A DNA stretch of 64,000 bases, taken from NCBI GenBank assembly GCA_951230915.1, contig OX579636.1, positions 31,369,567 through 31,433,566 of the forward strand. Reading direction: 5' to 3'. Position numbers and translations under genes: made by a program. The notes below the pieces were generated by a model. That model ran no database searches, was not told the origin of the DNA, and saw nothing but the letters and a program-made list of their open reading frames with translations. How positions within the stretch are numbered: the stretch's first letter is position 1; each line of letters opens with the position of its first letter. This DNA comes from Antitrichia curtipendula (lineage: Eukaryota; Streptophyta; Bryopsida; Hypnales; Leucodontaceae). Positions 12,545 through 25,400 of this stretch are shown here, in pieces.

Positions 12545-15500
12545 ATTGTTATGTTGTTATGGATATGGGTGTATAAAGATCCACTAGTAGTCAAATTTGT
12601 CAAATTTTTTTCTTCCATGGAGGTCATTTCCCAAATTTGTGTTGCACAACATATAATTATAGACTAGAAAAATTCTGACTATTGGCGGGTCTTCTTGTAG
12701 TTCATTCTCTTAGTCTACACTGTCCATGTTTCTACTAGCAAAAATTAAGCTATTTTAAATTGGAGATGATTCAAATAATACTACAATTCCCCCAAATAAA
12801 ATTTTGCACTGTCACTAATTTTGCACCCTCACTAATTTGGTAAATTAGTGCATCTCCTTATTATAACCAGGTGGCATTTGCAACGTGACAATTGTTCAGT
12901 TTAAGTTAAGCTTATCAGATGGTGAACCAAGTTTGGGACAAGTTGACAACCCCAATTGTGCCAGAATCTTGGGAAGCCTGCTGTATCTGTTAGCCACATC
13001 TCTTGTTTTAATGTTAACTGTTGCCATTGAATTCCTCAATTATTGAACATCATTTGAAGGGAAGAAATTGATCAACTCTTATAAATGGCTCTGCCTTGAG
13101 AAGGTTGCATTACGCAGGGTATAAGGTACAAGGTAGGCAAGCCTATTACCACCCTGAATTTGGAATTGAATATATTGGGGTCAATTCAAAGAGGGGCACA
13201 TATTTTTCAGAGGTGTGTGCTTGTTCCACGGATCAAACCCAAGTGAAATTATAAATTTTTGATGAAAATTGTAATTTCTGTGAATTTTTGACGTGGTCTG
13301 CCCTGAAATTACAAAATTGCCCATAGAGGGGGAGTCATAAACGTCTCATAAACACCTTGTAATCGCATTTCCATGTTTCTATTGACATTTAAGTTCCCAC
13401 CAATCCAAAATTGCCACATTACCCATTTTGGCATTAATGCACTGATTTTGTTAGAACCTTGAAGGGGTTTTAATATTTTTTGGAGCATATTTGGATGCTT
13501 GAACGGACAAAATTGGGACCCAAAGTAGGGGACAAAATTGGACAATGGACATAATTGGATTAATCTACTTTATCACCTTTTTTTAACAACTTCGAGCATT
13601 TTAGCATATGTCCAATTGAGCAATGGTAGGGGTATGATTTTCTCTAGTTAGAAAATAGAAATAATGAAGATTGCGCTATTTATTTTGCTAATTTTTCATC
13701 AAGTTTGGAATTAGTAAAATTTAAGTAAAGTCCGCTAGGTGTAAAGTGGACCGACCTCTGAGTGTAAAGTGACCCTGAAATTTAATCCTTTTTTTGTAGG
13801 TTTTATTGAATCGGCTTAGCTTCTTGGCCTTAAGGCCTTTACATACGGTAGAATTGGCCCCCATTATAATGTTATTCTAATGGGTAGTTGAGGCCGGCCT
13901 CTAGCCCTAAAGGGATTAAAATTTTGTGCAATTGACTTGAAGGGGAATTGGCCCGGCCTCTAGGTGTAAAGCAACCCTAAGTATTGCTCCGACTTGTTCT
14001 CAATGTATAGGCAAATCTATTTACTAAAAGTGCAAAATTAAAATGTGTTATTAAAAGATGTCCATGTGTTATTCATCACACAACAATGAAGTTGCTAAAC
14101 CACATCATATTCCCCTCATTTACAAAAATAGATCACCCTATATTGTGCAAATGGGTCCATTGTCAGAAATAGGTGATATACCTTATGTTATACCTGGGGT
14201 GGGGTGCGGTACGGGTGAGGAACATACGTTGGTCATGCTCTTAGAACGTTGTCAGGAGGTCTCAGTCTACTACTGTAAAATTTCTGCAACAAACAGGAGC
14301 CTTCAATTAGTGCAGCTAAACTTAAGTTAATTTATGCTTAACTTGCTGGCTCACTCTTCAGTTGAGATTTGTCATTTGTCTCAGGAATGAACTTTTTTGT
14401 CACAGAAACTGACAGCTTCACTGGGCTGAAGTCTGAGCACTAAATTGATAGCTCCTCACAGTGCTCAGTAAACCTGGTGACATGAGTTTCTACAAAGAAG
14501 TTAAAACCTCTGCAAGTTACTGTTGTGACACAGTTCAGTTCACATGAAACACAAACTTAAGTTATATTAAAATAACTTGCTTTTTCTTAGAAACTGAACA
14601 AGGAATTATCACTGCGCTTAAGCTGATCATGATGTGGCAGTTTCTGAGCTACTACATCACCACGAATGACTGCAACTTGCAATAAATGGTACTCTTCTTG
14701 TTGGTCGGAAACTGGGAATTCAGAATTTTTTTGCATTTCTTGTTCGCTGCTTCAGTTCAGTTGCTGGACAATCAGCAGGGAGACGGACCATTTACTGGTG
14801 CCAGTGATTGGCGCTACGTTATTAGTATAAATAAATATGGTTTTATGTGCCTTAAGCAACCGCGTTCAGTTGCATCGAAATTGATCCACCTAGAGTCAAT
14901 GCCAGACCCAAGAAGGCGGCAGCCAGAGACCATTTCTGACAATGCCGCCCGCCTGCAAAAGTGCCAAGCTGATTTCAGACTGCCGGCTTTCCCTAGTTTC
15001 TTTTTCCCTTCTTCCCAGTACCCACTAATTCACATTAATATATATTACTGCACATTTTCAGTTCTGAAAGATGGGAAAAACCGTTGACTTAGGTCTTTAT
15101 AGATTCGATCTACAAGGTATGACATAAGGTATGCATTTCAACTACGATGGACCCTCACCCAATTGCGTCCTTATGTGCATTGGTCTAACATTTCAGTCCG
15201 TAATTTGTTGGATGATTTGTTGGACAGCTGCAGATAGGGTTCACGGAATGCATACCTTAGTTTTGGTGTCACTCTGACTGTCCTGTGGGCTTCGATGTGG
15301 GACCTTAGCTGAGCAGAGACTCATGACTGTGGGTTCCTACAGACTAATGTGAAAAATCAGAGTACTTTCTTTCTTGAAAACCCATCTGTGTTGCTACGAA
15401 GTGACAAAACAAAACGAAGACTTCGTCTAGCAGCAGAAAGTACAGTACCACGAATCGCTGAACCTCTTGGAAATCAGTGTCAGAAGGAAATTAGAACCAC

Positions 15501-16599
15501 CATCATATGCAGTACGTTCAGAAACATATCCGAGACTGAAACTGCATAATTCAAAGTTGACCCTGCATATATGCATGAATGCGCTGTGACAAGTCAGTTC
15601 GGATATAAGTTAACACTGATTTAAACGCAGTTCGATTCTAATAAGCTAGGCACCATCAAGGAGAATCTGCGCCTTCATCTGCTCTGAGTTTCATCAGTCG
15701 TGCAATCAGTCGTGAGAAACAAGGAATTTTGAATTACCAGAAATGGCCCATTTTCAACCTCATAGGCAGATCAATTGATACAGTACGGTACCTCGGCTGA
15801 TCTGGCGTTCGACCGATCGTGAGACGCCTCTCTATTACGAGCTGTAGCTTGTAGCGTGGAACTTCTCATGCAAAAACCTTGCTGACAACCAGTCGCTGCT
15901 TGACATTTTCTGGAAACAAGCTTAATTCCGTATTTGCACCGATTCCCAGTACGAAAATCTGAAGTGACGGTGATCATTGAAAATGCAAGGAAACCAGCAC
16001 ATTGGTAGAGGACCGACTTCCTTAACGTCCACCTAGGAAATTGAATACCACTAGTCTAGGCTCATTCCCCGTTTCTTACAACGCGCATATGCGCAGTACG
16101 CGCCGATAATCTCTCTTGCAAGTGAGGATGAGATTGCGGCACCGATCCCCATTTGAAGTTGTCTGCTACAGTAGGAAGTCTTGTTTGTAGCATCCGACAA
16201 CTTGCTGTAGCATGCGACCAAATGAAAAAGCCGCCTCAGATGGTGGACGGTTTTCTCTATCCTGCCAAAAGAAGCTTTCGTGGAGCTAGCTAGACGGTCC
16301 TTTGATTTCTTCACTGTCTCAGTACAAGAAGTAGAGCTTGATCAGCTTGGTTTTGGATCCGTAAATCATGGATACAAAAGAGTTCTCCAGTCAGTGACAA
16401 GGTTGTCAGTTGCACCTGACAAAAAACCCGACAGTCATGCTTATTAGGCTAATAAGTAAACTGAAAACCTTAACCTTAATTTAGCTAAGAAATCTACCAG
16501 AAGTATCATCACATGGGCTTGGAAGAATCTGTTTTTTGCCCAGCCCGAGGTTGATCAGTGAGACGAATGTTCAACCACGGACCAGTTTTGTTTTTTCAG
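12545..16599. other. Intergenic DNA with unrecognised moderate-GC stretch
   Basis: 13.7-14.0 kb holds short repeats of GGCCGGCCTCTAG and TGTAAAG type. 14.0-16.6 kb is more balanced in base composition, with frames up to 133 codons (14686-15087) that match nothing I know and lack convincing splice partners; a noncoding transcript or decayed gene is possible. Confidence 0.4.
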
Positions 16600-16785
16600 G
16601 TGGACGCATCGGCTGAAGCGAGCTCCGAAGTAGCATTCTTGTCACTTGCGATGAAGATCTACATTCAATGGTGTCAAACAAAAGAAAACAAGAAGCGGAA
16701 ATCTTGCAATGTGTGCAGTCGGCCCGTATTAAGGAGAGGTCGGTTGTGTTTACCCTGTGGACCCTGTCGGTTCATAAAATCTAAG
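16600..16785 (+). CDS. Possible isolated exon with a four-cysteine, zinc-ribbon-like patch
   Basis: A 186-bp open stretch in phase 0 at both ends is framed by a strong acceptor (GTTTTGTTTTTTCAG) and a fair donor (AAG/GTAGTT). It encodes 62 residues starting VDASAEASSEVAF, with a basic KENKKRKSCNVC stretch followed by RLCLPCGPC. The Cys pattern CNVC...CLPCGPC resembles a small treble-clef or zinc-ribbon, but I do not recognise a family. The frame stays open from an ATG at 16567 to a stop near 16855, so a single-exon reading is also possible. No partner exons were found on either side. It lies downstream of the epsin 3' end, in more GC-balanced DNA than the AT-rich flanks. Low confidence: could be chance. 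Confidence 0.18.
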
Positions 16786-17296
16786 GTAGTTCCACATGGG
16801 AGAATTATCAGGAATGGTCAATCGCCCAAAATTATTCAACAAGCTGCAAGGACGTGAATTAAATACGAATACCAAAAGAGAATGTCGGAAAATAAACAGC
16901 AGTATCCGAGCAGGGTTGGAAATAGTTGAGCAAGTGACGTACTGCCTTGGATAATTATTGCCAGAAGGCGATTTCTTTTTCTTTTTCTTAATGCTTTTAT
17001 TAAGAGTTCAGTTCGGGTGAGAATTCTTCCAGACCAGGACGACAGTGCCACTTATGCCACAATGAGAGACTTGAAGTTTTATCTCGTGTACTCCTCAGGC
17101 TGGGACTTCGCCGTCACATGGTCCAGATGCACGCATCTGATTTGTTGCTCGGGATAAAAAGAGAAAGAACACGTAACCTATAAATGCACCTCTGAATTTA
17201 ACAGCTACAGTTGCAAGACATGCAGGTGTGACCGTGTGAGCACCTGAAAGTCAAGTGAATCGGTGATGTGAGGAGCATGCCGGTACTCATTCAGGT

Positions 17297-20200
17297 TCAA
17301 CTTGATTTCGGTAGATCGCTTACGGATCTCCCTGCAAATGTGATGGGGTGTGCATTGCAAGGACATATCAGTGACCTAAACATGAAGATTACAGTCCAAA
17401 ATTACACAAAAGTGACTTCAGTCATTAATGTAAATTGAAGGCTATAAAACTTGGTGTGATAGCCCGTGGAGGGAGTTTTACCTAGGCTGATACTGCTGTT
17501 CATGCTCAACGTGGGTGCACCAACCGGCAAACTGTTGGCCCTGGAGACAGCTGAAGTGGACGGAGTCGTGTTTATGCTGATCTCGTTCATCATGCGAAGT
17601 GGTGCCATGACTGCCATCTGGCCTTGCTTCGGACCTGCACTCCATCAGATCGACTTCAATAAATAACTAATGAGACAATCAGATCATATCAAATCCAGGC
17701 TTTACAACAAATATTTTAATACTACAATAATTAACTGAGAATCGCATCATTCACCCGAATCCCTCTGTCCGTACTGTGCGAGTATCAGCGCAACTCATAA
17801 ATAGCATGAAATCTTGCAGTCTTCAGTTCTTCACACAGTTCACAGTACAGATACATTATACTAATATGAGATATTGATATCGAGTTCGAAATGACTGTAC
17901 CAATTGAAAGATCCACGAGACTGGTAATGAGGGGGTCGTCCCAGAAAGCTGAAGAAGAGGTGGTGGACAAGAAGGGGTTCTTGTGCGGCAGCTGCTGTTG
18001 CTCCTGAGATTGCTGCTGGGGTATATTATTCCCTTTGTCCGTGTCATGATCCTTAGAAGAGAAAGGGTTGGAGGAGTCGAATATATCTGCCGTTTTCGAG
18101 AGGTTCCCCCGAGTACTCGACCCCGCCTTAAACTGTTCACGAGCACTGAAATTATTCGAGTTGGAATGAAATAATCCATTGGGAAGTACTCCCTGAGTGG
18201 TTGACTCGTCGAAGGATGCAAAGGAAGGATTGAAACTGTCGAATGAAGGCCCTTCAATAAGGCTCTTCTCAGGAAGGGTGTGGCTGAAAGGTTGAAACTC
18301 AGCTTTCGTGCTCCTGTTGAATTGAGGCTGTGGAATACAGTTCGGGTTGGAAGCCTGAGTGAACGTTTGGAGATAGTCCTGGTCTAAAACCTGCAAAGGA
18401 GAATGCAACCAGCTTAGTAAAATCTGAAAAAGCACATGCCTAAAACTAACTCAGTCGATTAAGTGAATCACAGAAGTGTTATGTTAGAAATTAATGCAAA
18501 GAATTATTCTTCATGTGTATATGCGTTCACACAGGAACTTGGATACGTTGAAGTTGTACTCACATTATTACTAACTGTTGAAGAAATAGTAGGATAAGAA
18601 GCTTGGAACTCGACATCTGCAAATAAGTCCTCCAAGGCATTTTGGCTCTGAACGCTGAACTCATCCTTTGCCACTGGCACTACAATTGTATCCAATCCCA
18701 ACCCAGATAACTCACATGTTTCAGCACCAGTGGCACGGCTTTGAAAAGAATCGTTCGTAAATTTCAGTTCTTAATAAATCTTGACTCTTGCCAACTAAGG
18801 AGTAAGGAATTGCAGATGGACATGTTGACAAGTGACAACTCAACATCACTTTAATGAGCATCTTAACACAGTTATTAATTAGTCTTAACAACTTAGTCCT
18901 AGGATGTCAATTAAAGTGCTACAGTGAGATAGGTTTGTCAGATAAGAAATCTGAACTACTGGAACAAGCGCCACTTCAATAAATAGCGGATTTCAGTGAA
19001 CTAGGCGCACTTTCGGTAACCTCGATCAGATCTTGTAGTGGTCCTAGTTTTCATTGCTCTGGGCACGAATTTTGGCGCTCCAAACAAGCCATTTCAATCA
19101 ATATGACCATAAAAGTTATTCAATACAAGGATAAGAGGGTCTCGAAGGACCTGTACACTTTGAAGTCCCGCGCGGATCGAAGTCATCGTTGATGTTCTCA
19201 TCAGCAGGATCGATGGTGAAGAAGAGATCCCTGCGCTTTGATGTGGGTCCTGAACTTGACTGAGAAAGGTTTGTCTGTGCACGCGTTACAGCTGCCACCA
19301 CTCCCCGATTGCCAGGTGCCCTGCCAGAGATAACTACATCAGATGATCACTCAAAGAAATTACATCAAAACATTGTGAAGACCAATAGGGTTGCCGAACG
19401 AACTGCTAAACGAATGCAGTGGGAAATATAATATAATATATACAGGTCGTCTATAAGGCATACTCAAATCTATTCAGCAGTCGGAGAGAGAACCAAGGCA
19501 CAGCAATGCATAATATATCAATACACAGTCTGCTACAAGGTTGCCGAAGTCTACAGGGTACAATTCAGAGTTACCTGGAGTACTGGCGATACTCGTCGGT
19601 GTCATGACTCCTCTCTCCCTCCGTCGAAGAGCCTTTGTCGCTGTTGGGATCACCTCCTTTCGATGAGGCACAACACTCGTTGTGCTCCCGCTCACCGCAA
19701 CTGCAGTCATCCCTGGCGAATGGGTCATATATAAGTCCAGAATTAGAATCTTAGCCCAAGCTAACTTCAAGACCGTCGGTCCATTCAACAATTTAAGATA
19801 TAGCAGGTTGTGAGTGATTGCCGTTCAACACCGGAACATTTATTTATTCTATCAGTACTTGGATGTAAGTGCCGGAAATCTCACAGAAACTAGAGTCGAT
19901 CTCACCTTTGCAATTCGTAATCGAAAAATCTAATTTAATTGCGAACAAATTCTGATAAATGAACCTCTGGAATGCTTGCAATTGCGACCACATCCTACAT
20001 GAGTATTCTGACCTATTGGACTCATCTCGTTGTGGACGACATTCGAAGTCTTTGCCGTCGACATCGTCCTTCGGTGCTTTCATACTTGAGCCTCCACCGT
20101 ACTGCTCTTCATCGTAGCTTCCGCTTGTGCTTAAATAGGAGCTTGGCTTGAAGGTCATTCCAGTACTCGAGAGGCCTCGGTACCTGCACAGCTACTACGG

Positions 20201-21831
20201 AGATTCAAACTTTGAGCTTTCCATTGCTACATGGTACGTTTTCCACAATTAATAAACCGTCACCATACGTTTTCCTGTAAAGTAAGGCTACCATAGTTTC
20301 TGACGTTCACACTAACTTGTCTCGGTTGGCAGCGGCCTTCTGCCGAAGTTCCCGAATCTTGCCAAGGTCATTGATGAGCGCCAAAATGCTCTGCGCCTTT
20401 TTTTGCACATTGATTCCCTGGTCTTTGCCATTGGGTTCGATGTACTCAAAGTCCAGCAATGCCTGCCATCACCAGCGATATGAAAGAAAAGATTACGCAA
20501 CATACGAAAGACAAGCTTCGTTTGAATCTGAAGCAGCTCGTCATTCGTGTCTTGCTCACCTGGATTTGGTAAGCCTGCTCCCGAAGCTCGTCAACGACGC
20601 GCTCCGCTCCATTGGCAATGAGGTACTCCATCACTGTTAGCGACTGGCAAGCACCATCAGTCATTGAGGAGCCAATTTGCGTAGAAGGTACCAGAATCAA
20701 CAAAACGAAGTCTCACCTTGGGATGCTACATAGGATGAAGATTCTGCCATTTTCATACGTACACTCAAACCTCTTTAATTTTGCCACAGGGGTCCCAACT
20801 TTTTCACTATGATGCAGTTTGAATGAGAAACAAGTGTGCTAGAGTCAACAATAGTGTGGCAAGCGTGCATGATATTCTAAAATGTCATTTTAGGGAAGGC
20901 CAAAATAAAGAGGGTTGAGAGTATTACATTGGCCTTGGTCCTCATTTATGGTCGCTAAAGAAACCTAAAGAATCCGGCATAATTGACAAGGGCAGAAGAT
21001 TGATGACGAGGGATAAACCCCAAGCAAAAGAAGGATGATCAGGGCTCTTGGGCACCCACCTTGTAGACGTGACGCCAATTCTTCCCGGAATCATGCAATC
21101 GCTTCCACAAAACCACCATAATCAGGTGATACTCCTGTCTGCATGACCCCCAAAGGAATCGTGTCGTGATACTTGCTTCGCATTCATGACAGACCGAAAT
21201 CATAATAAGCAAGGATCCAAAAGATTTCGTGCCAGTGGTGAACATTAAACTTACAAGTTCCGGGTGGCTTGTGCAATGTCGCCCATGATGGTGCCGTGCG
21301 GACCCCAGGGTTCGTTGCTCGTGGCCTCGCAAACCTAAAAGCGGCCCAAGGAATGTTTCCCGTTTTCCACCATCATTTCAGGTCAAAGGCGATGAATATG
21401 CTCATATGCTAAGAATAGAAGACGAAACATCAGGTAATAATAGCAAGAGAGAAAGATCCGTCTCTGCAGTGAATCAGAATTTTCAGCAATCAATGCACCA
21501 CTCCGCACGAACTGACCCACTCAGCATGGACAAAAGCAGTCATTTCTTCAACAAAAGACAGCAAACTCGCAAGAGGGCCGACTTACTTTGATCTCAATTT
21601 CGGGCACCTTGAGCACCTTCTTGTTCACTTCCCTCTTCCTGATGCCATGGACATCCACATCCCCACGTCATCAACCCTCCTTACGAAGATGCTGTGGAGC
21701 CCACAAGTTCAAGATTTGCACAGAAAAGGCAATCAGGACACAACCAATTAAAGAAATGACGAAGTTCACAATTGACGCCCCAGTTCTTACAATTCTCGGA
21801 CCGTTTGGTCCAGGACTTTCTTAAGATCCAT
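17297..21831 (-). CDS. Epsin-type clathrin adaptor with N-terminal ENTH domain
   Basis: Exons read on the minus strand: 21831-21791, 21638-21587, 21334-21255, 21138-21060, 20643-20560, 20462-20317, 20183-about 19992, 19712-19575, 19320-19151, 18769-18564, 18390-17901, 17634-17482, 17331-17297; about 621 aa. Residues 1-160 are an ENTH domain, with [58 protein letters not shown] and [15 protein letters not shown], close to plant EPSIN1/2/3. The rest is a hydrophilic, low-complexity tail with a DDFDPRGTS motif shared with plant epsins, two NPF motifs (about 504-506 and 534-536, EH-domain ligands) and a clathrin-box-like LVDL near 554. Epsins bind phosphoinositides and clathrin/AP adaptors during vesicle budding at the TGN or plasma membrane. 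The donor of exon 7 (AT/GTGGTC) is weak and chosen for frame, so that junction is uncertain. The last short exon gives a [11 protein letters not shown] end; reading through exon 12 to a stop near 17402 is the alternative. An in-frame upstream Met lies at 21927. Family is sure; paralogue (1 versus 2/3) is not. Confidence 0.9.
20762..20921. mobile_element. 160-bp MITE in epsin intron 4
   Basis: Left end CACTCAAACCTCTTTAATTT and right end AAATAAAGAGGGTTGAGAG form imperfect inverted repeats, with TA on both sides as in Tc1/mariner (Stowaway-type) elements. It is similar along its length to 23051-23211. Confidence 0.65.
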
Positions 21832-22465
21832 GGCGTTGATGGCAATGCTGCCGCGGCGGGCTCGGCCGATCTTGACCACCTGCTCTCGCACGTCTTGCAA
21901 ATGCTTGATTACAACCGCCCGGTTCATGAACAACCCAGCTGAAAGGATCAACGTCTGCAATGGAATTTTCTTTGCATTTGTGCCCCAAAAGAAAAGAATA
22001 GAAGTATCTGCGTCATAGCCCTGCAATCAAGAATTCTCGCACACTGTGGCTTCTACTTTGCCGAAATGTGAAGAATCAATATGCTTTCAAGCTCCACACA
22101 TACAGGTTCCGTTGCACACCAAAAAATTGGATCTATTTAATGAACAAGTCCATGGAAACTTAGTGGCATGCCGTGAAGGTGTGTGAGCATGTGAAAGACT
22201 CGATGGACATGGGAGATGAGAGCCATGATGGTGGTTACAGTACCACCGATCTGGGCAGGCGCAACTTTTTCCATATGTCAGTCCCTGCCCTGCTTGGAAT
22301 CGTGCGTGTTTGTTTGTTAGTTGTACTTGGGGGTACTTTCATCGCTGTGCATCCATTCAATGATTCTTTGTTCTCAGGATTTTTCGGTTTCTTTTGACAC
22401 GTTTTCACTCACTCTCCGTCATTTGTAGCTCATTGTGCTTCCAATTGTTTCCAATTGTGGTGGCG
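21832..22465. promoter_or_regulatory. Divergent intergenic region shared by epsin and aminotransferase
   Basis: The two start codons face away from each other 634 bp apart, so both 5' UTRs and promoters must lie here unless 5' UTR introns reach further. A plausible 5' UTR intron acceptor for the epsin lies at 21953-21956 (CCATTGCAG read on the minus strand). No clear TATA box was identified for either gene. Shared control is an inference from spacing only. Confidence 0.5.
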
Positions 22466-25400
22466 ATGGCGGAGCATCAGACGTTCCTTGCGAAGCGCAC
22501 GCAGGCCTTCATTCCTTCCCCAATTCAGCAGCTGTCGCTTCTTGCGCAACGTTGCAATGCCATCAATCTCGCCGAAGGTGGGTGCATTTCAACGAGTTTG
22601 CGCTTTTCACCGTTGGTTTCCCGTTCGAATGGTTTGCATTCACCCGAGTAGGGTTAGATATTTGTCTATTTTTAGAGATTGGAATTGCCAGAAGAAGGTT
22701 GTATGGTTATTAACATACAATTGCAAATAGCTATCCACAGTCGGAGAGTTTTTACAGATTGCAAACTGAAATTGGAACCATGAAAACATCACCGTTTCTT
22801 GGATTCAACGACGCGTACCTGAAATTCTTTCGTTTCTTGGGTTGCGTGAGAATCTTGAGCAGCTGACGTTGTGTAAAGAAATTATTCTGATGAAGTGTGT
22901 TCTTACATGGACAACAGGGTTTCCTGATTTTCCAGCTCCACCCGAAATCAAGGAGGCTGCTATTGCTGCAATCCGGAGCGACTTCAACCAATACCGGTAA
23001 GTACTCCTGCTTGCCAGTTCCCGTATGTTATTCTAGGGTTTTAGGTTTATACTCAGAATCTCTTTAATCTTCCAACCTGGGGTCCCAAATTTTTCACAAC
23101 GACAGAGTTTGAATGCGTGTCAAATGTGCTAGAGTTGATGCTAGCTGGCAAGTGTGCAGAATATTCTAGATATGTCATTTTAGAGAGGTCATGAATAAAG
23201 ATATTTGAGTGTTTGCATCTCACGTAGAAGCCAACATTGTGTTCCCTCCAATACGTGACCTAGTTTCTCAGACATGTGCAGGGCGTGTGTGAAGAAGTGG
23301 CAGCGGCGTTTGAAAGGTCACACGGTGTGAGAGTGGACGCAGCCGCGCAGATCACTCTCACTTGCGGCCAGTCTGAAGCAATGGCAGCCACAATGCTCTC
23401 TGGTATTTCAAGCCCTCAGCCTCACCCTTCTGTTAAGATTGCACTGGTCGAAGCAACAAGCTTGAGATAACAAGATATCCTAAATCTTGATTGATGCAAA
23501 GATCATTCTTAATTTGTTCAATGCCAACTTTACTCTAGTCCAAGTCACATGAAGAGGTGGTGCTTCCATGGCTCCAAAGTGGCACGCTAAAAGTATTTGA
23601 GGTAACTTGGTTTCAAGCTACGTATGATTGGACACTTATTTCCCCGAAATGCGTCACTCATAAGGAGTCATACATTCAATCGATTATTTGAATCTTGTTA
23701 TCTCAACCCTTAATTGCTTTCGATGTTGGTTCAAATTTTAAGCTTGTTGCTTCGACCTATGCAATCCGCAGTGGCCCTTAATCGGTTTCAGTTTCAACGT
23801 CAGGCACTGTTTTATGAGAGTGCCTCCCATTGTGTTCTCTGGTTGGGGCAGTGGTGGAGGAAGGGGATGAGGTCATCCTTCTGGACCCCGTCTACGAAAC
23901 ATATCAGTCATGCATCATACTTGCTGGAGGGACTCCTGTAAGTGCGTTCTTTGGTGCATGTGGAGCATCTTCAAGTACTTCAGCTTGCAGACTGGCTGGC
24001 TCAATTTGTAGTTTCTCTGAGTTGATATCCTTTCCATTTCTGGAGCAACGTGAAAGAATCTCCTACTAAATGTGGTTACGTGGTAACTCTAGAGATACGT
24101 CCCTTTGAGTCCACCCCTCTGGAGTTTGGATCTTGAAAAACTGGAGAGTGCCTTTGGCCCAAAGACAAAAGCTATTGTAATCAACAGGTAATACTTAACA
24201 GTAGAGAGGCACGTTTCCTATACGTTCTGTCTAGCTGATATTCTACCACGAAGATTGGAAGGCTCCAAAAAATCTATCTGTCATGCTCTAAGTGAGGAGT
24301 ATGATAGCTTGACTCACTATCCATGTGTTCTTGACTTGTGACAGCCCTCACAATCCCACTGGCAAAGTGTTCGATACCAGCGAGCTTGCTGACATAGCAC
24401 ATTTATGTTGCAAGTATGACTGCCTGGCCATAACTGATGAGGTATGTAAAATGAGTTCCACTCTGGAACAAGTAGCAACCCTTTTTATTTCGCCACAGCA
24501 TGACTGCTTGCAGCTAGTGTTGAAACATTTTGACCTAATTTTTGAGTTGATATCTCTATTTGCAGGTGTATGAACACATTATATTCGGTGGACGTGAACA
24601 CGTGAGTATAGCGTCATTTTCAGGCATGCAAGAACGAACTATTGTTACATCTTCTTTGTCCAAGACTTTCAGTGTCACTGGTGCGTAGCTCTTCCTAGAT
24701 GCTCTCATTCACCAGGTACTAGCTTTTGATTAGTCCCGATGAGGTCTGAGCTGTGTGTGTGATCCTCTTTATGTTCGATAATGCTCTGGTTGTAAGTAGA
24801 AGATACTATTTGCGTCACAGAAAGGCGTTCTAACCAATATGTACGAGTTGTTTTGGGGAGATCAGTAGCGAGTTTTGGAGAGATTACATTGCGTACAAGG
24901 GTCAAATCTGTTGAGATCAAATTTTATGTCTACCTGAGTGAATCTCTTGTGCAATTTCAAAATGGGAGGTTGTAAATCACTCCTAGTGAGTACACAACCC
25001 CATTTCCATTCAAAGATCAGTGGCGTTAACCAAGTCATGCTTTCACCACTCGCTAATAAGTCCAACGAATTTATGAATTAATGAGTTGTTATTAGGAATC
25101 AGAATATTGACCAAGTTGCTGCTGGTAAAGGGGGTCAGTCCCACAACTTCATGAATATAAGATTTGCAGTTGGTCACAGGGGTCAGTGCCCAGTACAGCA
25201 GACAGGGTCAGGTCATTTGTGGCCTAGTATCCTCCACCTTAGTGTGCCTTTGATTTTATATCTCCTGTTTTGTGCAGGATGGCGTATTGGGTGGGCAATT
25301 GCACCTGCAACCATAAGTGCTGCCATTGCAAACATCCACGTCAAAATGACAGATTCTGCCCCAGCTCCATTTCAAGAGGCAGCTCTTGTGGCACTCCAAA

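Noticed and set aside
14686..15087. 133-codon plus-strand frame
   Set aside because: Hydrophobic start could suggest a signal peptide, but the remainder matches no known family and there is no supporting splice or neighbour evidence.
16051..16314. 87-codon minus-strand frame with a Cys/Arg-rich C terminus
   Set aside because: Looks protein-like in parts but no family is recognisable, and there are no exon partners.
17402..17482. Read-through end of the epsin coding sequence
   Set aside because: CTAG/GTAAAA is a good donor and a phase-matched acceptor at 17331 gives a short last exon, so splicing was preferred; read-through stays possible.
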